DNA of 64,000 nt from Desulfovibrio sp. UIB00 (GTDB taxonomy: Bacteria > Desulfobacterota > Desulfovibrionia > Desulfovibrionales > Desulfovibrionaceae), in contig NZ_JAETXJ010000002.1 in assembly GCF_022508225.1 (NCBI RefSeq), forward strand, positions 186,001 through 250,000, in the 5' to 3' direction. The notes under the pieces were generated by a model. It worked only from the letters and a program-made list of their open reading frames with translations, made no database searches and was not told the DNA's origin. Each line of letters opens with the position of its first letter. The stretch's first letter is position 1. The translations under genes and the position numbers were made by a program. Of the stretch, positions 48,955-58,433 are shown in pieces.

Positions 48955-51771
48955 TTACGCTTCCATGGCCTTGATAACGGCGGTGCAGCGGGGGCAGAGC
49001 GTGGGATGCTCCGCATCGGTGCCAAGTTCCGTGCTGTAAATCCAGCAACGTTCGCACTTTTCGCCGTGAGCCTTTTCCACGCCAATGGCAAGCCCGGCGA
49101 TTTCTTCATCGCAGTACGCGCCTTGCGGTGCGCTTTCAAGGGGTTGCAGGGCGATTTGCGAAACAATGCAGAAGGCGCGCAGGTCTGTGTTCAGGCCTTC
49201 AAGGCGCTGACGCAGTTCGTCTGCCACAAAGAGAGTCACGCGGGTGTCGAGCGAGTGGCCGATAACACCGTCGCGCCGCATGGGTTCAATGGCCTTTGTC
49301 ACGGCCCCGCGCACGGCGGTGAGCACGTTCCAGTCGTCGCGCGTGCCTTCGTCAAGCAGAAGGGGGGCAGAATCAATGGGCTGCAGGGCAAATACCGTGG
49401 GTTCCGCACCGCGCAGGCCTTCGGGCAGATGCGCAAAGATTTCTTCCGCAGTGAAGGAAAGCACCGGGGCCATGTCGCGCAGCAACAGACCAAGAATGTG
49501 CCACAGGGCGGTCTGGGCCGAGCGTCGTTCCGCGCTGGCGGGGCCGGAAGCGTAGAGGCGGTCTTTCAGCACGTCCAGATACATGGACGAAAGGTCGGTC
49601 ACGCAGTAGTTGTGAAGGGTGTGGTAGACCTTGTGGAAGTCAAAATCCATATAGGCCTGCTGCACACGGTCGTGAACCCGGGCCGCAGCGTCAATGGCAA
49701 AGCGGTCAAGAGGCATCAACTCGTTCAGCGGCAGCAGGTCATCCTTGCCGAGGCCTTCAAGGTTGCCAAGGATGAAGCGGCAGGTGTTGCGGATGCGGCG
49801 GTAGGCATCCACAAGGCGGCCAAGAATTTCGTCGGAAATGCGGATGTCCTCACGGTATTCCACTGAAGAAACCCACAGGCGCACGATTTCTGCACCGAAC
49901 TTTTCAATGAGTTCTTGCGGTGCAATGACGTTGCCGATGGACTTGGACATCTTGCGTCCTTCGCCGTCCACCACATAGCCATGTGTGAGCACAGCCTTGT
50001 AGGGCGCGCGCTGGCGCGTGCCTTCGCTTACCAGCAGGGAGCTGTGGAACCAGCCCCGGTGCTGATCCGAACCTTCCAGATACAGGTCGGCGGGGTAGGC
50101 AAGCTCGGGCCGCTGTTCCAGCACAGCGGCAAAGCTGGTGCCGGAGTCAAACCACACATCAAGGATGTCTGTTTCGCGCTTCCAGTGGTTGCCGCCGCAG
50201 TGCGGGCAGGCAAGGCCTTCCGGCACGATTTCCGAAAGCTCTGCTTCGTACCAGTAGTCGCAACCGGTGGGGTGCTTGGCAAAGCGGTCGCAGATGTCGC
50301 GCATCCAGTTGGGGTCGTTCCAGGCTTCGCCGCAGTCTTCGCAGAGCAGAGCCATGATGGGCACGCCCCACTGGCGCTGGCGCGAGATGCACCAGTCAGG
50401 CCGGAATTCGATCATGTTGTGGATGCGTTCGCGGCCCCAGGCGGGGATCCAGCGCACCTGCTCGTCAATGGCCTTGAGCGCGCGGCCGCGAAGGTCGTTC
50501 TTTTCCATGCTGATGAACCACTGGGTGGTAGCGCGGAAAATAACCGGCTGCTTGCAGCGCCAGCAGTGCGGATAGGAGTGCTTGATCTTGGCCTGACGCA
50601 GCAATGCGCCGACTTCTTCAAGCTTTTCAATGACCTTGGGGTTGGCTTCAAAAACATTCAACCCGGCAAAAAACTGCACCGTGGGCAAAAAGCGCCCGGC
50701 GTCGTCCATGGGCGAATAGATTTCGAGGCCGTATTTGAGACCCACTTCGTAGTCTTCGCGGCCATGGCCGGGGGCGGTGTGAACGCAGCCCGTGCCAGCT
50801 TCAAGGGTGACGTGCTGGCCCAGGATGATGGGCGACACGCGGTCATAGAAGGGGTGGCGGGCCTTGAGGCCTTCAAGCTGTTCGCCGCTGGCGCGGCCAA
50901 GGATTTTGGGTTCGCTCCAGCCGAACTGCTCCGCGCAGGAGGCGAGCAGCTCTTCGGCCAGCACGTATTGCGCGCCGTCCACTTCCACCAGAACATAGGT
51001 GAACTCGGGGTGCAGGCACACGGCCATGTTGTCCGGCAGAGTCCAGGGGGTGGTGGTCCAGATGACCACATAAGCATGGGCGGGATCCGCAGCGGAGAAA
51101 ACCTTTTTCAGGCCATCGTCCTGCAAGGGGAAGCGCACAAAGATGGAAGGGGACGTGTGGTCGTAGTACTCCACCTCTGCCTCTGCGAGGGCCGTATGGC
51201 ACGAGCAGCACCAGTAGATGGGCTTTTTGGAGCGCATGACGCCGCCCGTTTCCACAAAGTTGGCAAGCTCGCGAGCGGTAGCGGCCTCATAGGCGGGGCG
51301 CATGCTCATGTAGGGATCTTCCCAGTTGCCAAGCACGCCGAGCCGGCGAAATTCCTTGCGCTGCACGTCAATCCACTTGGAGGCGTAGTCGCGGCAGAGC
51401 TTGCGCACCACATGGGCGGGCAGGGTCTTTTTCTTTTCTTTCAGTTCCTGCTCAACCTTGTGCTCAATGGGTAGGCCGTGACAGTCCCAGCCCGGCACAT
51501 AACGCGAGGCAAAACCCGCCATGTTGCGCGATTTAACAATAATGTCCTTGAGAATCTTGTTCAGGGCCGTGCCCATGTGGATGTGGCCGTTGGCATAGGG
51601 AGGGCCATCGTGCAGCATGTAGGTTCCCTTGCTGCCGGAAGCTTCAACCATTGCTTCGTAGCTGTTAATGGCATCCCATTTCTTCAGGGTTTCCGGCTCA
51701 CGCTGGGCCAGGTTGGCTTTCATGGGAAAGGCGGTCTGAGGCAAGTTCAATGTTTTCTTATAATCGCTCAT
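48955..51771 (-). CDS. ileS: Isoleucyl-tRNA synthetase
   Basis: Class I synthetase with editing domain. The 938-residue protein has the HIGH-type motif [11 protein letters not shown] near residue 56, the CP1 editing insertion (residues 190-400, with TTPWTLPDN), the KMSKS motif [10 protein letters not shown] near residue 605 and a C-terminal zinc site (CERCW and CPRC). ATG 51771 follows GGGAG; the GTG five codons earlier is less likely. It heads an ileS-lspA-PLDc_N-cpoB series. Confidence 0.97.
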   Translation of the reverse strand: MSDYKKTLNLPQTAFPMKANLAQREPETLKKWDAINSYEAMVEASGSKGTYMLHDGPPYANGHIHMGTALNKILKDIIVKSRNMAGFASRYVPGWDCHGLPIEHKVEQELKEKKKTLPAHVVRKLCRDYASKWIDVQRKEFRRLGVLGNWEDPYMSMRPAYEAATARELANFVETGGVMRSKKPIYWCCSCHTALAEAEVEYYDHTSPSIFVRFPLQDDGLKKVFSAADPAHAYVVIWTTTPWTLPDNMAVCLHPEFTYVLVEVDGAQYVLAEELLASCAEQFGWSEPKILGRASGEQLEGLKARHPFYDRVSPIILGQHVTLEAGTGCVHTAPGHGREDYEVGLKYGLEIYSPMDDAGRFLPTVQFFAGLNVFEANPKVIEKLEEVGALLRQAKIKHSYPHCWRCKQPVIFRATTQWFISMEKNDLRGRALKAIDEQVRWIPAWGRERIHNMIEFRPDWCISRQRQWGVPIMALLCEDCGEAWNDPNWMRDICDRFAKHPTGCDYWYEAELSEIVPEGLACPHCGGNHWKRETDILDVWFDSGTSFAAVLEQRPELAYPADLYLEGSDQHRGWFHSSLLVSEGTRQRAPYKAVLTHGYVVDGEGRKMSKSIGNVIAPQELIEKFGAEIVRLWVSSVEYREDIRISDEILGRLVDAYRRIRNTCRFILGNLEGLGKDDLLPLNELMPLDRFAIDAAARVHDRVQQAYMDFDFHKVYHTLHNYCVTDLSSMYLDVLKDRLYASGPASAERRSAQTALWHILGLLLRDMAPVLSFTAEEIFAHLPEGLRGAEPTVFALQPIDSAPLLLDEGTRDDWNVLTAVRGAVTKAIEPMRRDGVIGHSLDTRVTLFVADELRQRLEGLNTDLRAFCIVSQIALQPLESAPQGAYCDEEIAGLAIGVEKAHGEKCERCWIYSTELGTDAEHPTLCPRCTAVIKAMEA

Positions 51772-52124
51772 GCTGGCTCCCGGCACAGTTCAACTCAAGG
51801 ACTTGGCAATGTAGTACGGTGAAAAAATCGCTCTACTGTGGGCAAAGAGCGGGGCAAAGTCAAGAAGAGCAGGGCACTGCGTGCCTGCTGGCGTGGCCTG
51901 TATGTGCGCAGGCTGAGCATGAAAATGTTTGGCAGATCGCACTGATGCTGTGTAGCTGCATGGCAACCCGCCTTGCAAAATGCGCCTCTTCATGAGCGAA
52001 AAAGCTGGCTCATACTCGTGGAGCACCAACAAAAAGGGCGTTTCAGACGCGTTGCGCGCAATAGTGAAACGCCCGGGATTTCCTGTTCCTCAGCAATGAC
52101 CGCACAGTTACGCGGGCTAGGCCG
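51772..52124. other. Intergenic region between hypC and ileS
   Basis: The hypC terminator sits at 52031-52074. Towards ileS the minus strand has a TTGACT near 51863-51868 that could be a -35 element, but no good -10 follows. I see no T-box leader, which fits a deltaproteobacterial-type genome. No gene is visible. Confidence 0.4.
52031..52074 (-). terminator. Terminator of hypC
   Basis: GGGCGTTTCA (52036-52045) pairs with TGAAACGCCC (52065-52074) across 19 bases that can themselves fold (GCGCGC). Read on the minus strand the hairpin is followed by TTTTT. Confidence 0.75.
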
Positions 52125-52376
52125 TCAGAAGTTTGCCGGAGCGCCATCCATGGCCTGGGCCAGTTCGCGAAGGGCCGACAGGCTGTCTTCAGCTTCTTGC
52201 GGCGTCATGGTGTGCAGGGCAAAACCGGCGTGTACGATCACATAATCGCCGACCTTGGGTTCTTCGGGCAGCAGCATGATAGAGGCGGTGAGAAAGGTGG
52301 AGCTTTCGCCCACGCGCACGCGGGCCATGCCCTCTCCCTGGAGTTCTTCAATTCTGGCTGGTATGGCAAGACACAT
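52125..52376 (-). CDS. hypC: HypC/HupF-type hydrogenase maturation chaperone
   Basis: HypC binds the large subunit of NiFe hydrogenase and carries the Fe(CN)2CO unit with HypD. The 83-residue protein has the obligatory N-terminus MCLAIPARI, with Cys2 exposed after Met removal, a VRVGESSTF beta segment and the GDYVIVHAGFALHTM motif near residues 42-56. The start follows GAGAGGT. It is alone here: no hypD, hypE or hydrogenase structural gene flanks it. Confidence 0.93.
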   Translation of the reverse strand: MCLAIPARIEELQGEGMARVRVGESSTFLTASIMLLPEEPKVGDYVIVHAGFALHTMTPQEAEDSLSALRELAQAMDGAPANF

Positions 52377-52584
52377 ATTGGGTACCTCTCGAAAGGCAGA
52401 TAATCACTGAATGCCCGGCTGCAAGGCCGCGACTGTTCCGCAGATTTTCAGCTTATCAGCGCGGCAAGCTTCACGCAAGGTGCCTGGGCGAAGTGGCGGC
52501 AGGGTACGCAACGGAAAGTGTTGTTCACAGTGCAGCATCTATGGCTGCCTGCCCGTTGCGCAGCCCCTGCCTCTGCCGTAGGTA

Positions 52585-52615
52585 TTGCGTGCCCTTATGC
52601 CCGTGATGCACGCAA
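52585..52615. repeat. Inverted repeat after the FemAB-like gene
   Basis: TTGCGTGC (52585-52592) and GCACGCAA (52608-52615) form an 8-bp stem just past the gene's stop on the minus strand. No T run follows, so terminator function is uncertain. Confidence 0.45.
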
Positions 52616-52624
52616 CTGTTCCCT

Positions 52625-53689
52625 TCATGCACCAAGTTCTCTGTACATGGCCTCGGCATTCTGTATGGCGCGGTATGCCCCCTGATTCAGGGGGTAGTCC
52701 CACGAGCCGCTCCGTAGCTCGATATGGCCGCCAAAGCCGACCTTGAACTGGTGCAGTCCGTTGAAAGGGTGGGTGGCGTCAGGCGTGGGCGAGACCGCGC
52801 CCATTTCGTAACTGCGGCAGCCAAGCTGCCGCGCAATGCGCATGCCTGCCCAGTGCATGAGGCTGGACGCCATATAGTTGCGCTTGATATTGCCCGAGGC
52901 CCCGTACAGAAAGTTGGCGTGTTGCCCTGAAATGCCGATGATAGCGCCGGAAAGGATATCACCCCCATGCCGGGCCAGCAAAAATACAATATCTGCTTCA
53001 TCCTTTGCGCCGAAATTGCATCGGAACATGGCCGAGAACTGTTTGCTGCTGCATGGGGCAAAGCCGTTTCTTCTGGCGGTCTGTTCGTACAGGCCATAAA
53101 AATCAGCAAGGTTGCTGCTATCTGCTTTCTCAACAGTCACGCCCTTGCGCCGGGCCAGACCGATGTTGTAGCGGGTTTTGGGCTTCATTCTGCCAAGGAT
53201 GTCGTCTTCGCTGCCGTCAAGATCCACTACCAGCGAACTGGCCACAGTCATGTCTGCGGAAGCCTTTTTGAAGTTCCAGAATCTGGTGCCCATGTTCATA
53301 CGCATTTCGCGTATGCGCGCTTCAGGAAAGGCGCACCATCCCCGCTCCTGCATTTCGTCCGCATACAGGGATTTCCACGGCAGGTCGTAGCGGATAAAGG
53401 CCACATCCGGTTCAAGCCGGTCTGCCAGGGCAACGGAGAGGTCTTCCAGATATTGCCCGTATGAATCCTCAGAAGGCGCATACTCCGGCCCCTGTGGCAC
53501 AAGAGCCATCTTGTGGCCGCAATGGTCTTTTATGAGCACTAGCACATCGCCCCAGGTTTTTGTTGAATGAATGTCAAAAGCCAGGGGGGCCATGCCCATA
53601 TGCGATTTGACCTGTGCCCAGTAGGGAGTCTGAAACAGTATGTCTGTCGGATTCAGTTCGTTAGTCGCCTTGGCGATCACATCCACCAT
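52625..53689 (-). CDS. FemAB/GNAT-fold aminoacyltransferase-like protein
   Basis: A 354-residue protein of the FemX/FemAB type, which add amino acids from aminoacyl-tRNA to peptidoglycan stem peptides in other bacteria. Features include MKPKTRYNIGLARRKGVTVEKA near residue 165, FYGLYEQTARRNGFAP near residue 195, and LSGAIIGISGQHANFLYGASGNIKRNYMASSLMHWAGMRIA (repeat of the GNAT fold) near residue 245. GGHIELRSGSWDYPLN lies at the end. In Gram-negatives the substrate is unclear. GAGGAGG precedes ATG 53689. Confidence 0.82.
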   Translation of the reverse strand: MVDVIAKATNELNPTDILFQTPYWAQVKSHMGMAPLAFDIHSTKTWGDVLVLIKDHCGHKMALVPQGPEYAPSEDSYGQYLEDLSVALADRLEPDVAFIRYDLPWKSLYADEMQERGWCAFPEARIREMRMNMGTRFWNFKKASADMTVASSLVVDLDGSEDDILGRMKPKTRYNIGLARRKGVTVEKADSSNLADFYGLYEQTARRNGFAPCSSKQFSAMFRCNFGAKDEADIVFLLARHGGDILSGAIIGISGQHANFLYGASGNIKRNYMASSLMHWAGMRIARQLGCRSYEMGAVSPTPDATHPFNGLHQFKVGFGGHIELRSGSWDYPLNQGAYRAIQNAEAMYRELGA

Positions 53690-53763
53690 GATACCTCCTC
53701 GCATAGGTGGGGAATAAGGTTGTTCCGTTCCCGCTGGAATCGGCAACGGCTGTTGGAAGGAGC

Positions 53764-54177
53764 TTACAGGTCATAGTGCCCGGCGCGTTCCGGCTGGTCT
53801 TCCACTTCCTGTACCACAAGGTGCAGGGTCCCGCCGTTGGGGTTGGGCCAGCGGATGTCATCGCCTTCGGAAAGCCCCAGCAGCGCACTGCCCACAGGGG
53901 CCAGAATGGAAATGGAGTCTTCGCTGGCGTCTGATTTGCCGGGGTATACCAGCTTCAGGCGGCGCTCGGTACCGGAAGGCAGCATGGCAAAACGCACGGT
54001 GGAGTTCATGGTCACCACTGAGGGCGGCACTTCTTCGGGGGCCACAACGTTTGCGCGGTAGAGCTCTTCTTCCAGATCCTTGCGGCCGGGGAAGCCATCA
54101 GCGGGCAAGGTCTCCAACAGGGTTTCCAGCCTCGCTGCATCCTTGCTCGTAACGGTAATATTAGGATATTCTTTCAT
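53764..54177 (-). CDS. rnk: Rnk/GreA-type nucleoside diphosphate kinase regulator
   Basis: Rnk binds RNA polymerase near the secondary channel and in E. coli affects nucleoside diphosphate kinase levels. The 137-residue protein has a short N-terminal coiled coil (DAARLETLLETLPADG, then RKDLEEELYRANVV) and the C-terminal GreA/Rnk FKBP-like domain (PSVVTMNSTVRFAM, ILAPVGSALLGLSEGDDI). The coiled coil is too short for a full GreA. ATG 54177 follows GGAGG. Two terminators lie just upstream. Confidence 0.87.
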   Translation of the reverse strand: MKEYPNITVTSKDAARLETLLETLPADGFPGRKDLEEELYRANVVAPEEVPPSVVTMNSTVRFAMLPSGTERRLKLVYPGKSDASEDSISILAPVGSALLGLSEGDDIRWPNPNGGTLHLVVQEVEDQPERAGHYDL

Positions 54178-54220
54178 GTTTTCCTCCAGTGTGTTGCGCA
54201 AGGCAGCGCACGTTGCATAA

Positions 54221-54253
54221 AAAAAGAGGGCGTAACCGGTACGCCCTCTTTTT
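54221..54253 (-). terminator. Strong orphan terminator upstream of rnk
   Basis: A 14-bp stem (54221-54234 with 54240-54253, loop ACCGG) ends in a T run on both strands, longer on the minus strand. It isolates rnk from upstream minus-strand transcription. Confidence 0.75.
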
Positions 54254-54575
54254 CGTGAATTGTAGTTATGCGGGCGTTATCAGGTTGCAAAAAAGCCGCG
54301 AAGCTTTGCCACTTCGCTAGAAATATTTTTTGCAAAAAAAACGCAGAAACGCATTGTATTGTCCTGTTCTAAAAAACGTATGGATGCAGAAAAAAGGGTG
54401 GTTTTCCTTTATACGGAAAGCTTACCGCCAAGATATCCAAATTTGTATCAGCTTAGTCTAGCAGTTGGTTTACGTATGCGCAAGCACAAAAGCAAAACTT
54501 CGTTTCAGGTGTGAAAATATCAATTAATAGAGAGTGTATGGATTTTTCAGGCAGAAATTGCCGCAACCAGCAGAG

Positions 54576-54613
54576 CAAAAAACAAGGGCGGAGCCTTGCG
54601 GTTCCGCCCTTGT
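54576..54613 (-). terminator. Terminator of the 9hc operon
   Basis: ACAAGGGCGGA (54582-54592) pairs with TCCGCCCTTGT (54603-54613). On the minus strand it is followed by TTTTTTG. It begins 21 bases after the 9hcD stop. Confidence 0.85.
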
Positions 54614-54633
54614 GATTCCGTGCCCCGAGCAGG

Positions 54634-54783
54634 CTAGTGCTTGGAGTTGTTGTTACGTTCTTTCTTTTCGGGGAACAGGACGAAGTTCCAGTACAGCACG
54701 TAAAGGGGCAGTACCACGAACATCATCACATAAGCCCAGCTCTTCGTGAAGAGAAAATACTGATAGAAAGTATTGAATTCCAT
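54634..54783 (-). CDS. 9hcD: 9HcD small membrane protein of the nine-haem cytochrome operon
   Basis: A 49-residue peptide with one membrane helix (YVMMFVVLPLYVLYWNFVLF, residues 18-37) and a charged tail ending KKERNNNSKH. AGGAGG lies six bases upstream of its ATG. It follows 9hcC by 23 bases and precedes the operon terminator. Hmc-type complexes of Desulfovibrio have a comparable small HmcD, so a structural role in the membrane complex is likely. Confidence 0.85.
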   Translation of the reverse strand: MEFNTFYQYFLFTKSWAYVMMFVVLPLYVLYWNFVLFPEKKERNNNSKH

Positions 54784-54806
54784 GGGATTCTCCTCCTACG
54801 CGCGGC

Positions 54807-56021
54807 TTAGTGCTCGCCCTTGAAGTCTGGGTGTTCGTACAGCACCGGCATGTTGTAAACGATGAAGCGGTAGACCGTGACGATCATGGTCACCACAAAC
54901 ATGGAGATGCAGATTTCCCAGATGCTGGGGAAGTAGCGTTCCGCCGACGGCAAGTTGTAGTTGAAGGCGATCATGGAAACGTTGAAGCGGTTCAGCACGA
55001 TGCCCAGCACCGTGTTGGTCGCGCCAATGCGGCACAGGGTCAGATTGCGGTCACGCGCGCCCTTGGCGTAGATCAGGGCGGGCATCAGCACAAAGCCCAG
55101 CATTTCCACCAGCCACCAGGCCCCGTAACCCGTGAAGAGGTAGGGGAAGTTGGCCTGCACAAGCATGTCGATAAGCTTGAGCATGAAGTAGGCGAAGAGA
55201 ATGAACGAAGCCGCGCGGGCAAAGCTGAAGGTCACGTCGTCAGCTTCACGCAGGTGGGTTTTGTCCATGTAGTGGTGCACGCCGCGGTGGGCCAGCATGC
55301 CTTCAAAGATAACCATGGACGCGCCAGCGGCCATGGAGCTCACAAAGAAGAACATGGGCATGAAGGGCGAGTACCACAGGGGGAAGACCTTGCCGGGGGA
55401 GATCAGGTAGAGCGAACCCAGCGAGGACTGGTGCAGGGTGGACAGGGTCACACCGAAGATGGTCAACGGAATGGTGCACTTGACCACGATTTTGCGAACC
55501 TTGATGAGCCAGGGGTAGCGGCAGGACATCCATTCCAGCGGGGCCACCGAGAATTCGATGAGCAGCACGGAAACGTAGGTCGCCACGCACAGGCCCACTT
55601 CAAACAGAACGGACGTGGTGCCGGGGAAGAAGAACATGAAGGGCAGACGCAGCGGATGGCCCAGATCGTACAGCAGGGCGATAACCACGAAGGCGTAGCC
55701 CAAAAAGGCTGTGGTGATGGCCGGACGCACCGCCGAGTGGAAGTGCTTCATGCCCATGATGTAGCAGGCGACAGTGGTAAAATAGCCGCCCGCTGCAAGA
55801 CACACGCCGCACAGAAGGTCAAAGCCGATCCACATGCCCCATGGCTGCACATCGCTGAGGTTGGTGACGGAGCCGATACCCACGGTAAAGCGGATAACGG
55901 TGATAACAAAGCCCACGGCCAGAATGATGGCAGAAATGATGTTGCCGGGGGTGGGCGTCAGGAATTCGCTGATATTGAACAGCTTGTCCCTGGTGGGAAT
56001 AACTATGCTGTGGTGTGCCAT
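54807..56021 (-). CDS. 9hcC: 9HcC integral membrane subunit (NrfD/PsrC family)
   Basis: This is the quinone-interacting membrane subunit of the nine-haem cytochrome complex. The 404-residue protein has about ten helices and NrfD family stretches: WGMWIGFDLLCGVCLAAGGY near residue 61, DLGHPLRLPFMFFFPG near residue 119 and LSTLHQSSLGSLYLISPG near residue 198 (the TLHQSSLG motif is characteristic). No haem motif. Its ATG directly follows the 9hcB stop with no spacer, so the two are coupled. Confidence 0.94.
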   Translation of the reverse strand: MAHHSIVIPTRDKLFNISEFLTPTPGNIISAIILAVGFVITVIRFTVGIGSVTNLSDVQPWGMWIGFDLLCGVCLAAGGYFTTVACYIMGMKHFHSAVRPAITTAFLGYAFVVIALLYDLGHPLRLPFMFFFPGTTSVLFEVGLCVATYVSVLLIEFSVAPLEWMSCRYPWLIKVRKIVVKCTIPLTIFGVTLSTLHQSSLGSLYLISPGKVFPLWYSPFMPMFFFVSSMAAGASMVIFEGMLAHRGVHHYMDKTHLREADDVTFSFARAASFILFAYFMLKLIDMLVQANFPYLFTGYGAWWLVEMLGFVLMPALIYAKGARDRNLTLCRIGATNTVLGIVLNRFNVSMIAFNYNLPSAERYFPSIWEICISMFVVTMIVTVYRFIVYNMPVLYEHPDFKGEH

Positions 56022-57134
56022 TTACTTATCCTCCCCGTGCTCCTTGCAGCACTCCGCTTCCCGAGCCTTCAAGGCGTCGGTCATTGCGCGGCGGGCTGTG
56101 TCGGCAGCGCCCGGACCCTGGGTTTCCTCAATCTTGCGCACTGCTGCGTCAACGGCTGCGGCCAGATCGTCCTTGGTCTCCTTGACGTGTGCGTCCTTCT
56201 CCGCCTTGAAGATGGCTTCGCGGCGTTTGGTCATGGCGTACGCACCGCCAAACAGCACAGGCCAGAAGGCCACGATCATGGGCACGGTACCCAGAGCGCC
56301 GTAGGTCAACTCGCCCATGGGCTGCGTGCCCAGGTGCTTGTCGAGCCCAAGTTGCTTGAGTTCGCTGGTGTCGGCGTGGGCATCATGGGCCTTGGCGTCC
56401 TTGGCGGCGGCAGGAGCAGCCACGGCAGGAGAAAGCACCATCCACGCGGTACCGCCGGCATCGTGTTCGCCGTAAACGTAGTTCACGTACTTGCCGGGAT
56501 TTTCAGTGATGCGCGAGCGGGCAATCCTGATCAGGTCGCTGCGGCGGCCAAAGGTCAGGGCGTCCATGGGGCAGGCTTCCACGCAACCGGGCAGCTTGCC
56601 TTCCTTGAGGCGGGGTTCGCAGAAGGTGCACTTCTGCACCAGGGGATCGAACGCCTCATCATACTGGAAGCCCGGCACATAGAAAGGACAGGCAACCATG
56701 CAGTACCGGCAGCCCACGCACTGCGAACCTTCGTAGGTCACGCTGCCGTCGGGCTGCTTCTGGAAGCATTTGGCAAAACAGGCAGAGGCGCAGGCCGGGT
56801 CGTTGCAGTGGAAGCACTGCAACTTGCGGAACACGTCCTTGCCGTTGACGTTGTACTTGTTAACCACTGTCCACTCATAGGCCGAAGTGCGGCGCTTGGT
56901 GGCAGTCACCGAAAGGTCGGTGAAGGGTTTTTTGGGCTTGGGCAGGTGGTTCACCGCGTTGCAGGCTTCTTCGCAACGGCGGCAGCCGATGCAGCGCGTG
57001 GTGTCATGCAGCACGCCGTAGCTGTCTGCATAGTAGGGGAAGGTGTGTACCCCGGCATTGGCCACCTTGGCAGTGCCCAATGCCGAAATCACGCCCGCGC
57101 TTCCCATGATGGCCAGGAATTTTCTGCGATTCAT
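56022..57134 (-). CDS. 9hcB: 9HcB iron-sulfur protein
   Basis: The 370-residue protein has a twin-arginine-like signal (NRRKFLAIMG), then ferredoxin-type clusters: CIGCRRCEEACNAV near residue 48, CFHCNDPACASACFAKC near 107, CVGCRYCMVACPFYVPGF near 138 and CTFCEPRL plus CVEACPMDAL near 165-185, enough for four 4Fe-4S clusters. A hydrophobic segment near residue 285 anchors it, with a charged helical tail after. It passes electrons between 9HcA and 9HcC. It lies 27 bases after 9hcA. Confidence 0.94.
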   Translation of the reverse strand: MNRRKFLAIMGSAGVISALGTAKVANAGVHTFPYYADSYGVLHDTTRCIGCRRCEEACNAVNHLPKPKKPFTDLSVTATKRRTSAYEWTVVNKYNVNGKDVFRKLQCFHCNDPACASACFAKCFQKQPDGSVTYEGSQCVGCRYCMVACPFYVPGFQYDEAFDPLVQKCTFCEPRLKEGKLPGCVEACPMDALTFGRRSDLIRIARSRITENPGKYVNYVYGEHDAGGTAWMVLSPAVAAPAAAKDAKAHDAHADTSELKQLGLDKHLGTQPMGELTYGALGTVPMIVAFWPVLFGGAYAMTKRREAIFKAEKDAHVKETKDDLAAAVDAAVRKIEETQGPGAADTARRAMTDALKAREAECCKEHGEDK

Positions 57135-57161
57135 ATGCGTTTCTCCGTGCAGTTAGGCGCC

Positions 57162-58133
57162 CTACGGGCGGGCCTTATGACAAGTGGTGCAGTCGGTGTT
57201 CTTAGGACGACCCACGTTCATACCCTGGTGGCAACCCATGCACTGGAGGTGATAGGCAGCCTTGAGGCTGGGACGGTTGGGATTGGCGGGGTCGATTTCC
57301 TTGGTGTGACAACTGCCGCACTTGGGAGGCGTAGCCGAAAGCGGGCTTCTGTGGTGGCACGTGGCGCACAGAGTCTCGGGCTTGTTGTGGAAAGCTTCGG
57401 CCAGCTTGTCGCCCTTGATGCGTTCCATAAGGGAGGCCACATGGCGGCGGTGCGTGAAGTTGCTGGGCTCGTACTTGTCGGCCAGCGCATCAATGCTCAC
57501 CTTGTAGGGGCCCTGCATGGCGGTAAGGGGCTGCACGGTCTTGTGATTCAGCACTGTTTCAGCGGCCAGGGCTTCGTTCTGGTCCGGGGGCAGCTTGCCC
57601 TTGATGCCCTGCTGCATCTGCTCCGGCGTCATGGAAGACGTAACATTGTGGCAGGTGGCGCACCATGCCTGGTCGCGCTTGGGCGTCACGATGGCGTGGC
57701 AGCCCGCGCATTCGCGCCGTTCTTTGGTTTGCTGTTCATGACAGCTCACGCAGCTCACAGGGGTGTTGCCCTTGGCGCGTTTGGCGATATTGGTGGCATG
57801 CATGGCGCGGTCAAGCGTCACGAAATTGCCTTCCGCCTTGCCTTCCGTAGTGTGGCAGGTGCTACAGGCCACAGGATCGCCGGTGTGGTGGCATGTTTCG
57901 CAGTTGGCAATCTTTTTCTCGTGAGCGAGGTGATTGAAAACCGCAGGTTTCATGGCCGCGCCCTTGGGATTGGGCTTGGCGCTTACCGGAAACATGACAA
58001 TGGCCGACGGCGCGCCGCTGTCTGTCGGCTCCAAAGCTGCGGCCGTGGCCGATCCAGCTCCGAGCGCCGTCAGACACGCCGCGCCCGCCAGGGCCAGAGC
58101 CGCCAGCAAAAGCAGTGATGTGCCGTTCCTCAT
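57162..58133 (-). CDS. 9hcA: Nine-haem cytochrome c 9HcA
   Basis: The precursor of 323 residues has a signal peptide (hydrophobic 7-30, cleavage near ATAAA) and exactly nine CxxCH motifs in two groups: CETCH, CSTCH, CVSCH, CAGCH and CATCH in the first half; CATCH, CGSCH, CMGCH and CTTCH in the second. The two halves correspond to two cytochrome c3-like domains plus one isolated haem, the known 9Hc architecture of D. desulfuricans. It takes electrons from periplasmic cytochrome c3. ATG 58133 follows AAAGGA; a TTG six codons earlier is less likely. Confidence 0.97.
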   Translation of the reverse strand: MRNGTSLLLLAALALAGAACLTALGAGSATAAALEPTDSGAPSAIVMFPVSAKPNPKGAAMKPAVFNHLAHEKKIANCETCHHTGDPVACSTCHTTEGKAEGNFVTLDRAMHATNIAKRAKGNTPVSCVSCHEQQTKERRECAGCHAIVTPKRDQAWCATCHNVTSSMTPEQMQQGIKGKLPPDQNEALAAETVLNHKTVQPLTAMQGPYKVSIDALADKYEPSNFTHRRHVASLMERIKGDKLAEAFHNKPETLCATCHHRSPLSATPPKCGSCHTKEIDPANPNRPSLKAAYHLQCMGCHQGMNVGRPKNTDCTTCHKARP

Positions 58134-58433
58134 GTGCTTGTCCTTTTGCAATCAGACATTACCCCAACGCCCGCCGCATACATTGCAGCGGGTTCCTCCG
58201 TACCCCCGATCCCTACGGGGGTGAACACGCAGATATTGCAACGGTATCCCAGCCTGCAAGACACGTCAAGGAGGGGCCGTTGTTGTAATTGCTTCTTATG
58301 CCTTGGGAACAGGGAGCTTGGGATATTTTTCGCTAAAAAGAGCGCTTTACTGATTGTTCACGCAACCTACGGGAAACACAGATTCTTTGCGAAAAAACAT
58401 TCGTATCGTGTGATGTGGGTCGAGCAAGGGCGT
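58134..58433. other. Upstream region of the 9hc operon
   Basis: It contains the promoter candidate at 58241-58269, the leader hairpin, and an AT-rich stretch at 58310-58400. No gene or clear operator is recognised. Confidence 0.4.
58241..58269 (-). promoter_or_regulatory. Possible sigma-70 promoter of the 9hc operon
   Basis: On the minus strand TTGACG (58269-58264) and TACCGT (58246-58241) are separated by 17 bases, about 110 bases before the 9hcA ATG. The leader then has an ACCCCC/GGGGGT hairpin near 58202-58222. Confidence 0.45.

Larger units (their letters stand above)
54178..54633. other. AT-rich intergenic region with three stacked terminator-like hairpins
   Basis: Read on the minus strand there are three: 54582-54613 (11-bp stem plus T6, ends the 9hc operon), 54298-54317 (6-bp stem plus T6 at 54294-54289) and 54221-54253 (14-bp stem plus T7). 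The last two serve no annotated gene, because rnk starts after them. TACAAT and TTGCGC-N17-TAGACT on the minus strand are possible promoter elements. An unannotated small RNA is possible. Confidence 0.5.

Noticed and set aside
54810..58118. An uninterrupted 1102-codon frame on the plus strand across the 9hc operon
   Set aside because: It is antisense to three well-supported genes, is His/Gly-rich as expected for the mirror of GC-rich codons, and matches no family.
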